NCBI GenBank assembly: GCA_903928495.1
Contig: CAIYQZ010000064.1
Location: 1-64,000 of the forward strand
DNA: 64,000 nucleotides
Source: an uncultured bacterium
GTDB lineage: Bacteria > Pseudomonadota > Gammaproteobacteria > Burkholderiales > Burkholderiaceae_C
Reading direction: 5' to 3'
Shown: piece by piece, positions 56,525 through 64,000 of the stretch
How the letters are laid out: each line of letters starts with the position of its first letter
Numbering within the stretch: position 1 is the stretch's first letter
The notes under the pieces: generated by a model
What the model was told of the DNA's origin: nothing
Database searches by the model: none
What the model saw: the letters and a program-made list of their open reading frames with translations, nothing else
Position numbers and translations under genes: made by a program

Positions 56525-57075
56525 AAGGCCTCGTCGCCATGAACGCCACGAACCCCATCCGACACGCCACGGCATGGCTGGCAAGCCTTGTGCTGGCTTT
56601 AGCAGTGCCGCTGGCAGCCCACGCCGACGGCCGCAACCTGCTGCCCCGCAATGAACTCAAGCTCTACAACCAGGAATGCGCCGCTTGCCACCTGGCCTAC
56701 CCGCCCGGGCTACTGCCCGCCGCGTCGTGGCAACGCATGATGGGCTCGCTGGACAAACATTACGGCTCTGACGCCTCGCTGGACGCGGCCAGCGTCAAGC
56801 AAATTGGCAGCTGGCTGCAAACCCACGCGGGGACCTACAAACGGGTGCACACCACCGACACCCCGCCCGACGACCGCATCACCCGCAGTGCGTGGTTCGA
56901 GCGCAAGCACCGCAAGATCGACAGCCCCCAGGTGTGGAAACACGCCTCGGTGAAAAGCGCAGCCAACTGCATGGCTTGCCACACCGCTGCCGACAAAGGC
57001 AACTACGACGACGACAGCGTGCGCTTTCCCAAGGGGTTGGACGAACGCTTCCGTGCCGCTTTTCTGGACGACTGA
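56521..57075 (+). CDS. Diheme cytochrome c
   Basis: CAACH and CMACH motifs; LYNQECAACHLAYPPGLLPAASWQRMMGSLDKHYGSDASLD; start 56521 or 56539. Confidence 0.87.
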   Translation: MKGLVAMNATNPIRHATAWLASLVLALAVPLAAHADGRNLLPRNELKLYNQECAACHLAYPPGLLPAASWQRMMGSLDKHYGSDASLDAASVKQIGSWLQTHAGTYKRVHTTDTPPDDRITRSAWFERKHRKIDSPQVWKHASVKSAANCMACHTAADKGNYDDDSVRFPKGLDERFRAAFLDD

Positions 57076-57084
57076 ACAAGGGAG

Positions 57085-57825
57085 ATGACCATGAACGCTG
57101 CTGTTTCTTCTCCAGTTGGCGCTGTGCCCCAAGCGCCCGTCATCACCCCCACCCGGCGTGTGATCGACGCGCCCACCCGCGTGTTCCACTGGCTGTTTGC
57201 CCTAAGTTTTCTGGGCGCGTACCTGAGCGCCGACGGCGAGCGCTGGCGCATGCTGTACGTCACGCTGGGCTACACCATGGCCGGTTTGCTCGCATTTCGC
57301 GTCGTGTATGGGCTGGTGGGGCCCCGGCCGGTGCGCTTGTCGGCCCTGTTGTCCAAACTGCGGGGTGGGTCTGATTGGCTGCGCAGCCTGTGGCGCTCAC
57401 CCACGCCGGGTACTGTCAACTGGCGCCAGGGGCAAAACCTGTTCATGGTGCTGGCCGTGGTGGCGCTGATGCTGGCCGTGGTGCCCGTCACGCTGACCGG
57501 CTACGCCAGTTTCAACGAGTGGGGCGGCAGCCTGTGGGGCATTGACTGGGCCGATGTGCTGGGCGAACTCCATGAAGCCGCTGGTGAAGCCTTCCTGTGG
57601 CTGGTGCTGGCGCACTTGGGTGCCTTGGCCGCGTTCAGCCTGTGGCGGCGCACCAACCTGACCACGCCCATGCTCACCGGCCGCACGCCGGGCCGTGGCC
57701 CCGATCTGGTCAAACACAACCACACCTGGCTGGCTGCGCTGGTTGCCCTGGCCGTGGTGGCTTACATCGCCTGGGAGTGGAGCCAGGCGCCGCGCGGCTT
57801 GGTCAACCTGAGTGGCCTGTTCTGA
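57085..57825 (+). CDS. Cytochrome b (cyt b561-like) membrane protein
   Basis: RVIDAPTRVFHWLFALSFLGAYLSADGERWRMLYVTLGYTMAGLLAFRVVYGLVGPR...GELHEAAGEAFLWLVLAHLGAL. Confidence 0.92.
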   Translation: MTMNAAVSSPVGAVPQAPVITPTRRVIDAPTRVFHWLFALSFLGAYLSADGERWRMLYVTLGYTMAGLLAFRVVYGLVGPRPVRLSALLSKLRGGSDWLRSLWRSPTPGTVNWRQGQNLFMVLAVVALMLAVVPVTLTGYASFNEWGGSLWGIDWADVLGELHEAAGEAFLWLVLAHLGALAAFSLWRRTNLTTPMLTGRTPGRGPDLVKHNHTWLAALVALAVVAYIAWEWSQAPRGLVNLSGLF

Positions 57826-57849
57826 CCGATAACCAAACGGAGAAACAAC

Positions 57850-58014
57850 ATGAAAACCTGGATGTGTGTGGTGTGTGGCTTCATCTACGACGAAGCCGAG
57901 GGGCGGGCGGAAGACGGCATTGCCCCCGGCACCCCGTGGGCACAAGTGCCCGCCGATTGGAAGTGCCCTGAGTGCAGCGTCGGCAAGGAACAGTTTGAAA
58001 TGGTGGAAATTTGA
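57850..58014 (+). CDS. Rubredoxin (54 aa)
   Basis: MKTWMCVVCGFIYDEAEGRAEDGIAPGTPWAQVPADWKCPECSVGKEQFEMVEI*; read directly, absent from supplied ORF track. Confidence 0.96.
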   Translation: MKTWMCVVCGFIYDEAEGRAEDGIAPGTPWAQVPADWKCPECSVGKEQFEMVEI

Positions 58015-58017
58015 GAT

Positions 58018-58075
58018 CGAATATGCCGCTGACGCTTGATATGTATGCATTCATTGCTTCGAAAAAAATCCCAAT
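58018..58075 (-). repeat. Possible diverged copy 7 of the dispersed intergenic repeat
   Basis: Reverse complement contains gcatacatatcaagcgtcagcggcata, similar to acatacccatcaagcgctgggtgcca. Confidence 0.3.
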
Positions 58076-58102
58076 GAGATGCCTGAAACAGCACAAAAAC
58101 CG

Positions 58103-58810
58103 TCACAAGTCCAGCTCTGCCCCACGTGTCCGCAGCCATTCCTTGCGGTCGCCATGATTTGGCAGCACCTTGTCCACCTCGTTCCAGAATGCGTCTGAGT
58201 GGTCTCGGTGGTGCAGGTGGCACAGCTCGTGCACGACGATGTAGTCCAGTACCGTCAACGGGGCCATCAGGCACTTCCAGTGAAAGTGAATGTCGCCGTT
58301 CGGCTGGCACGCCGCCCACCTGAATCCTAGGTCGCGTACCTGCACCTTGCCGGGCACCACCCCCACACGGGGTGCAAAGTGCGCCACCCTGCGTTGCAGC
58401 CGCTCCAGCCCTTTGTGGGCATAGAACGTTTCAAACGCCTGGCGCGCGGCGGCTGGCCCACCGTGTGCCAGCACGGAGCGCAACAGCACAAAGCGCCCGT
58501 CTTTCAGCTTCAGCGGCTCGTCTTGTTCTGCCACCAGTTGCAGCTGATAGCCGCTGCCCAGGTACAAAAACGTTTCACCGTTCACCCACTCGCGCACCAC
58601 GCTGGTGGCGTTCAGGTCGCGCCATTCGGCCAGGTTGCGGTAAATCCACATGCGCTTGCTCAGCACCGTTTCATCCACCTGCTCGGGGGCCATGTGGCGA
58701 GGCGGGCGCACGGTGATCACGCCGTCGCGCTCAATCACGATGTCGGTGGTGCGTCGCTCGGTGCCCGGCAACAGCCGGTATTCAATGTCTTTGACTTGCC
58801 GCACCTGCAT
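58103..58810 (-). CDS. YgjP/DUF45-type (M48-like) zinc metallopeptidase
   Basis: HExxH in LDYIVVHELCHLHHRDHSDAFWNEVDKVLPNHGDRKEWLR; overlaps hsdR 3' end. Confidence 0.88.
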   Translation of the reverse strand: MQVRQVKDIEYRLLPGTERRTTDIVIERDGVITVRPPRHMAPEQVDETVLSKRMWIYRNLAEWRDLNATSVVREWVNGETFLYLGSGYQLQLVAEQDEPLKLKDGRFVLLRSVLAHGGPAAARQAFETFYAHKGLERLQRRVAHFAPRVGVVPGKVQVRDLGFRWAACQPNGDIHFHWKCLMAPLTVLDYIVVHELCHLHHRDHSDAFWNEVDKVLPNHGDRKEWLRTRGAELDL

Positions 58811-61800
58811 CAGGCTTCTCCCTTGGCCTGCGGGCGCGTCAGCTCAGCGTGCCGGTTCTTGGCCAGCCGCATGATTTCCACCGCAACCCGCTCGCGGTTG
58901 GCCTTCAGGTCTTCAATGCCGGTTTTGGTGATCTCGGTTTTGATCAGTCCACGCAACCGCTTTTGCTTGTCGGGGTTTTGCCAGAAGTCGATGCTGCCCA
59001 CAGTGGTTTGCAGCAGCTCTACCACCGCTTCCATCAATGCCTTGAACGCGGGTTTGTCGGCATCGGCCACCGCGCCGCTGGCAAAACCCACTTGGGCAAT
59101 GTGCTCGTAAAACGTGGTGGCTTCGCGGCTCAGGCCCGCTTCGCCTTGTTGTCGGCCCGCAATGGCCTCGCCCCGCAACTCGGCCAGTTTCTCTGCCAGC
59201 AGCTCCCACTGGTCGTGGTGCTGCTCGATCAGCGCGTCCACCTTGGCCGACAGGCTTTTGTAAAACGCAGGGTCTTCTTCGTGGTGCACCGTGCAGTGCT
59301 TGCGAATGGCGTGCTCCATCTCGCTGGCCTTGGCCTCGGGGTTGCCGCCTGAATGGGCGACCAGCTTGGCCATGAAGTCTTCGGCCAGCAGCTCCACCGG
59401 CTCCACCTTGGGGTTGATGCCTAGGCTGATCAGGTGCTCGTTGATCAGTGCCTTTACTTTCTCGCCCGCATTGCCCAGGCTCAGGCTGACATCTTTGTAT
59501 CGCTCTTTGGCCACTTGCAGCACGTAGCCCAAGCGCCGGGCGGGGACCCGGTAAGGTTGGGCCTCGGGCCGTGGCAGCAAGATGTCCATGCTCATCAAAA
59601 ACTTCTTCAGGTACACCTCAAAGTCGGCGCGCTGCTTGTCGTCCTTCAGCGCCTTGACGGCCTCGTGCACCACGGCTGCATCGGCTTCCAGGTTGGGCAG
59701 TTCACCATTCACAAACGCTTTGAAGTGCTTCACGCCCAGCGAGGCAAAGTGCTGCAACAGGCGCTGGTAGCGTTCTTCCAGCACCGGCAGCTCAGACGCA
59801 ATGCTTTTCATGCCGTCTGCCAGCTCTTGCAGCTCGTCCGCAGCGGCATACAGGCTCAGTGCCTCGGTCAGGTGGTTGGCCAGGCCGATGTAGTCCACCA
59901 CGTAGCCGCGCTGCTTGCCCTTTTTCACCCGGTTGGTGCGGGCAATGGCTTGCAGCAGCGTGTGCTCGCGCAGCTTTTTGTCGATGTACATCACCTGCTC
60001 AATGGGGGCGTCAAAGCCCGTCAGCAGCATGTCGCACACGATCAGAAACGCAATGCCCGTGTTCGCTTTGTCGGGGTCTTGCAGGTCAAAGCTGCGGCAA
60101 AAGTTGTCCACCGCGTTCATCTGCGCCGCCTGCTTGCGGGCGTGGGTCACAAACGCCGCTTCGTTGGTGCCGTCTGACGAAATCACCACCGCTGTTTTCA
60201 AAAAGACCAGGCGCTGCATCAGCGCCACATCCGGCACGGCCTTCGCCTGTTCCTGTGTCAGCCGCTCGGCCAGCGCCGCCTTTATGCCCGTTTGGTACCG
60301 AATGCACGCCAACTTGGAATGGCACACCACCTGGGCCTTGAAGCCGTTGGGCAAGATGTTGTCCACATAGTGCCGCACGATGTCGCGGGCAATGGCGTTG
60401 ATGCGGTTTTCCGCCTCCAGTATGTCGCCCGTGGCCCCGTACTTCTTTTTGATGGCCAACAACTCCGCCTCGGTGCGGTCGCTGAACAGGTCTTCAAACG
60501 CGGTGTCAAAGGCGTGCTTCTCGGTCAGCGCCGTGTCGGCCGTTCTGCCCTCGTACAGGATTTGCAGCGTGGCCCCGTCGTGCACCGAATCCATGATGCG
60601 GTACACGTCAATCAGCTCGCCAAACCGTTTGTGGGTTTTCTCTTCGCCATGCCGCTCGGTGATCAGCGGCGTGCCCGTGAACGCAATGCGCGTGGCGTTG
60701 GGGAACGCCTCAAACAGGTTGTCGCCCAGATCCGAGCTTTGGGTACGGTGCGCCTCGTCAATCATCAGCACGATGCGGTTTGACGTATTCACCACCCCAA
60801 ACGTTTTGCCCGCAGGCATGGCCAGGTAGGTTCCCAGCGCCTCAGACACCGCGTTGCTCAGGGTGTGTTTGTGCTCTTGGAACTTGTGCACCATCACCAT
60901 GTTGATGTCCGAGCTGTCGGTGGCCAGGTGGTGCCGCAAGTCCTGGCGGCTGGTGATCACGTTCACCTTGCCGCCAATCAGCGTGGCCGTTGCGGCCAGC
61001 TGGTCTTCCAGGTCGGTGCGGTCGTTCACCAGCACCAGTTTCATGTCGCTCAGGTCGCGGCTGGCGCGCAGCATGCGGGCCAAAAACACCATGGTCAGTG
61101 ACTTGCCCGAGCCCTGCGTGTGCCACACCACCCCGCTGCGCTCCAGGGCCGTTTGGCCGCTGCGCAGCCGCTCCACCACCTTGCAGGCCGCGCGAAACTG
61201 CTGGTAGCGGCACACCACCTTCACACGTGGGCCGCCGTCGGTGTCCATCACCACCGCGCTGGTGCGCAGAATGTGCAGCAGGTTGGCTTTGGTGAGCATG
61301 CCCGCCACCAGTTGCTGCTGCGCGTTCAGGCCAGCCAGCGCCGCATCGTCTTGCGGGTAAAGGGTTTTCCAGCCGTAAAAATGCTCGTCACCCGAAGTGA
61401 TGGTGCCAAAGTCGGCCAGCGTGCCACTGGTGCGCACCAGCAGCAGGTTGCTTTGAAACAGCCGGGGCTCGCCCTCTTTCAGCCCGGCTGCCTCGGTTTC
61501 GGGGCGGCGGCGCGTGTAGCGCTGCAACTGCACAAACGCCTCTTGCATGGGGTTGGCGCAGGTTTCAGAACCCTTTTTGCACTCCACCACCACCAGCGGT
61601 ATGCCGTTCACACACAGCACGATGTCGGGAACCATGAACGCCTTCACGCAACCCGGTGTGTCCACCCGAAACTGGTTGATGGCGTGAAACCGGTTGTTGG
61701 CTGGTGTGTGGAAGTCAATCAGCCGCACCACCGGGTCGGCCTCGCCGGTCAGCTCGTTGCGGTCGGTCTGCGCTTTGAACAGCAGCGCCTGCACCGCCTC

Positions 61801-62073
61801 GTTGGCCTCCAGCAGCGTGCGGTTGGGGTGGCGGGTGAGCTGGGTGCGCAAGTCTTCCAGCTGCCGGGCCGTCAGCCAGGGCTGGCCGCTGGGCGTGGTG
61901 TTGATGGCCCGCACCGCTTCGTCAAATACACCGGGCAGCAGAGTTTGGCGAAAGTTCTGGCGCAGGCTGGGGGCTGCGTCTTGCGGCACACCCGTGCCCT
62001 GGTCAATCACCGTCCAGCCTTGGGCGGCCAGTTGGTCCAGGAAGGGGCGTTCGACTTCGGTGTATTCGCTCAT
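58810..62073 (-). CDS. hsdR: Type I restriction-modification system endonuclease subunit R
   Basis: 1087 aa; PDIVLCVNGIPLVVVECKKG nuclease motif; HTQGSGKSLTMVFLARML Walker A; VLMIDEAHRTQ; RIAFTGTPL. Confidence 0.95.
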   Translation of the reverse strand: MSEYTEVERPFLDQLAAQGWTVIDQGTGVPQDAAPSLRQNFRQTLLPGVFDEAVRAINTTPSGQPWLTARQLEDLRTQLTRHPNRTLLEANEAVQALLFKAQTDRNELTGEADPVVRLIDFHTPANNRFHAINQFRVDTPGCVKAFMVPDIVLCVNGIPLVVVECKKGSETCANPMQEAFVQLQRYTRRRPETEAAGLKEGEPRLFQSNLLLVRTSGTLADFGTITSGDEHFYGWKTLYPQDDAALAGLNAQQQLVAGMLTKANLLHILRTSAVVMDTDGGPRVKVVCRYQQFRAACKVVERLRSGQTALERSGVVWHTQGSGKSLTMVFLARMLRASRDLSDMKLVLVNDRTDLEDQLAATATLIGGKVNVITSRQDLRHHLATDSSDINMVMVHKFQEHKHTLSNAVSEALGTYLAMPAGKTFGVVNTSNRIVLMIDEAHRTQSSDLGDNLFEAFPNATRIAFTGTPLITERHGEEKTHKRFGELIDVYRIMDSVHDGATLQILYEGRTADTALTEKHAFDTAFEDLFSDRTEAELLAIKKKYGATGDILEAENRINAIARDIVRHYVDNILPNGFKAQVVCHSKLACIRYQTGIKAALAERLTQEQAKAVPDVALMQRLVFLKTAVVISSDGTNEAAFVTHARKQAAQMNAVDNFCRSFDLQDPDKANTGIAFLIVCDMLLTGFDAPIEQVMYIDKKLREHTLLQAIARTNRVKKGKQRGYVVDYIGLANHLTEALSLYAAADELQELADGMKSIASELPVLEERYQRLLQHFASLGVKHFKAFVNGELPNLEADAAVVHEAVKALKDDKQRADFEVYLKKFLMSMDILLPRPEAQPYRVPARRLGYVLQVAKERYKDVSLSLGNAGEKVKALINEHLISLGINPKVEPVELLAEDFMAKLVAHSGGNPEAKASEMEHAIRKHCTVHHEEDPAFYKSLSAKVDALIEQHHDQWELLAEKLAELRGEAIAGRQQGEAGLSREATTFYEHIAQVGFASGAVADADKPAFKALMEAVVELLQTTVGSIDFWQNPDKQKRLRGLIKTEITKTGIEDLKANRERVAVEIMRLAKNRHAELTRPQAKGEA

Positions 62074-62083
62074 GTGTTCGCGG

Positions 62084-62287
62084 TCACCCTATTGGGCGAT
62101 CGACATCAATTTGAGGCGGTGTTCTCGGTGCCGCTTCAATTGAAAACACGTCGAGTTCACTTTCTGTTTGCTGCAGTCGCGCCTTCAGACTCAGGCGTGT
62201 GAGACGTGCAGTCACGGGTGTTTCCGCCAGTTCACGGAGCAAGAATGCCCGTTCACCCAGCAGATGATTGCGATGGCCAAGGGTCAT
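62084..62287 (-). CDS. Small 67-aa protein between darG and hsdR
   Basis: ATGA overlap with darG stop; ends 10 bp before hsdR start; [37 protein letters not shown] helical pattern. Confidence 0.6.
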   Translation of the reverse strand: MTLGHRNHLLGERAFLLRELAETPVTARLTRLSLKARLQQTESELDVFSIEAAPRTPPQIDVDRPIG

Positions 62288-63372
62288 GCAACTTGCGCGA
62301 CTACCGGTTGGGTCAAGCGGTCTAACGCAATTCCAATTGATCGTTCGTCAAACAGCTTCGCTTTGCGGGCAGCACCACCCTCATGGGGCCAAATAGCTAA
62401 GCCTTCTCTGACAGCTGCCACAGTTGGTGCAACGCCCTCCTGCGTAAGCAGCCAGTCCACAGTGGCCAACAACTCCATGCCGAACGGTGACTCGAAGCCA
62501 TCGATCAACTTAGATGTTTCCTCCAACGCGGGGAGGTAAGGCTTGGCTTCTGTTTTGATAAACGCTTGGACCAAAGCCTTTTGCGCATCATCAAACCAAA
62601 TCACGTCAAAAGGGTCTGCATCGCTGATGCGCTTGTCGCAATGAAGGTAGCTTCCATCCAGACCTTCCAGGAGGTGACGAAGTCGGTCGGCATACGGTCC
62701 AAATTTGTTCGGCTCGAATCGCAAATCCAAGGGCTTGAGTCCAGGCGTTCGCTCAATGGAGCGCTCCAAAAACCAAGCGAGTTTTTGGATTTCCAAAATA
62801 CTGCATTCCATGCCCAGCACCCAGTAGCGGCGCACCATCTCAGCCACAAGGGCTCTTGCAGGTGTCAGCTTCTGTACACCCGCGCGCTTGGCTACGTTCT
62901 GGTACTTCTGTGTAGGTTCGAATACGATGATCTCTACATCGTCGAGATCACCCAGCACTTTCCCGATCTGTTCGCGAACTTCGCTCCATTCCAGACCACC
63001 GTTTCCAGCACCCAGTGGTGGCAAAGCGATGGACTTGACATCGTTTTCAAGCAAAAAGCGCCGCAAGTCTTCAAGGCCATCAACGATCCACTCCATGCGG
63101 GACGGCGAGCGCCAGTGCTGTTTGGTCGGGAAGTTGATGATCCAGCGAGGGCCGGACAGGCGATGTGTCTCGGTCACGAACATCTTTCCGGTTCGTACTT
63201 CCTTGGCCTTGCAGGCTGCTGCATATGCAAGGAAGTTTTCCTTGTACTCATCCTTGAACATCAGCGCGATGCCTTTGCCCATCACGCCGACCGTGTTGAC
63301 GGTGTTCACCAGCGCCTCGGCACTGGATTCCAGCAGATTGCCTTGTTTGAATTGCATCATCAGAAGTACCAC
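62284..63372 (-). CDS. darG: DarG-type macrodomain antitoxin (DNA ADP-ribosylglycohydrolase) with C-terminal domain
   Basis: [46 protein letters not shown]...[21 protein letters not shown]...[19 protein letters not shown]-terminal [33 protein letters not shown]...[38 protein letters not shown]. Start may be the ATG at 63360. Confidence 0.93.
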   Translation of the reverse strand: MVLLMMQFKQGNLLESSAEALVNTVNTVGVMGKGIALMFKDEYKENFLAYAAACKAKEVRTGKMFVTETHRLSGPRWIINFPTKQHWRSPSRMEWIVDGLEDLRRFLLENDVKSIALPPLGAGNGGLEWSEVREQIGKVLGDLDDVEIIVFEPTQKYQNVAKRAGVQKLTPARALVAEMVRRYWVLGMECSILEIQKLAWFLERSIERTPGLKPLDLRFEPNKFGPYADRLRHLLEGLDGSYLHCDKRISDADPFDVIWFDDAQKALVQAFIKTEAKPYLPALEETSKLIDGFESPFGMELLATVDWLLTQEGVAPTVAAVREGLAIWPHEGGAARKAKLFDERSIGIALDRLTQPVVAQVA

Positions 63373-64000
63373 CCCGATCTGGCATGCACTGGAAGGGCCA
63401 ACGCTCTTTGTGCCAATGCCTGCTCAATACTCATTTTCATCTTTTCCGTGTAGCAAACGATACCCAACAAACCCGATACCGGGCAGTGCTGGTGGACGAG
63501 GGCTTCAGCCTGGTAACGCTCGAATTTTGCCGGGTCGTCCGGGTCGCGCTTGAAGTCACGCCGCTGCAGCAACTGCCAGTCCACTTTGCCCAGTTGGTCC
63601 AGGTCGTCGTAGTAGTTCGACCACTGGTAGTAGGCATGGCTGTCGGTGAACAGAAACGGAAAGCCCTGCTTTGCGATATGACGCAAGCTGGAGACAAGGA
63701 TCAGTATCTCCTCGTTGTCGCGACGCTGGACGCTCCGTCCAGAGTGAATGTTCTTCAGCATCACCGAAAACGGCGTGAAGTAGAACGGCACATAGTCGTT
63801 CAAGAAGCCGCCAGGCGGTTTGGGGACGCGATGCGTCGCGCGCTTGTCTGTGAGTTCCGGGTTTCCAATGCTCACCCAACCCGGAGCCTTCAATGCGCTG
63901 TTTCCACAGTGAAGGCCGTTGTCGAGAATCCACGACAGGTTGTCGCGGTGGACGATGCGCCAGATCAGCGCCTTTTCAGGGTTGAGATTGGTATAGAGCA
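63360..64000 (-). CDS. darT: DarT-type DNA ADP-ribosyltransferase toxin (5' end beyond window)
   Basis: Open to window edge: [107 protein letters not shown]...[22 protein letters not shown]...[27 protein letters not shown]...VHARSGWYF*. Confidence 0.95.
   Translation of the reverse strand, partial: LYTNLNPEKALIWRIVHRDNLSWILDNGLHCGNSALKAPGWVSIGNPELTDKRATHRVPKPPGGFLNDYVPFYFTPFSVMLKNIHSGRSVQRRDNEEILILVSSLRHIAKQGFPFLFTDSHAYYQWSNYYDDLDQLGKVDWQLLQRRDFKRDPDDPAKFERYQAEALVHQHCPVSGLLGIVCYTEKMKMSIEQALAQRALALPVHARSGWYF

Noticed and set aside
61120-62202. 360-aa + ORF opposite hsdR 5' region
   Set aside because: Shadow ORF of hsdR
62566-63453. 295-aa + ORF opposite darG
   Set aside because: Antisense to a well-supported darG; no domain signature

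Overview
High-GC bacterial chromosome segment. Gene content and a dispersed intergenic repeat family suggest a betaproteobacterium, probably Burkholderiales/Comamonadaceae (inference). The first ~119 bp are AT-rich, encode a phage-virion-like peptide in another frame, and join abruptly to the middle of purH; this looks like a chimeric join or contig-edge artefact. Main blocks: (1) purH fragment and a giant FecR-TPR-beta-barrel protein; (2) HDOD, hemL, thiD-like, rubredoxin; (3) Pil-Chp type chemotaxis cluster pilG-pilH-pilI-pilJ-pilL; (4) phr, yqgE, ruvX, pyrR, pyrB, an HxH-less pyrC-like gene (pyrX), plsC, aroK; (5) a ~19 kb run of + strand genes (29090-47925) that looks like a TonB-powered copper/metal-handling island: SCO1, two PCuAC chaperones, three DUF2946-like proteins, a Crp-type regulator, two TonB-dependent receptors, PepSY-TM, membrane ferredoxin, TonB/ExbB/ExbD, two MbnP-MbnH pairs and a dedicated outer-membrane protein, with no recognisable methanobactin biosynthesis genes; (6) QseBC-like two-component system plus HD-GYP, cyt b561, CDF transporter, and a second two-component system next to a PepSY / SHP-type cytochrome / diheme cytochrome / cytochrome b / rubredoxin operon with a perfect 15-bp inverted repeat in the divergent promoter region; (7) a right-edge defence operon on the minus strand: darT (truncated by window end)-darG-small ORF-hsdR-M48/DUF45 metallopeptidase, with start/stop overlaps. 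Most promising candidates for a new system: the duplicated MbnPH copper island and the DarTG/type I restriction operon. All identifications are from reading protein sequence and motifs by eye; no database search was run.
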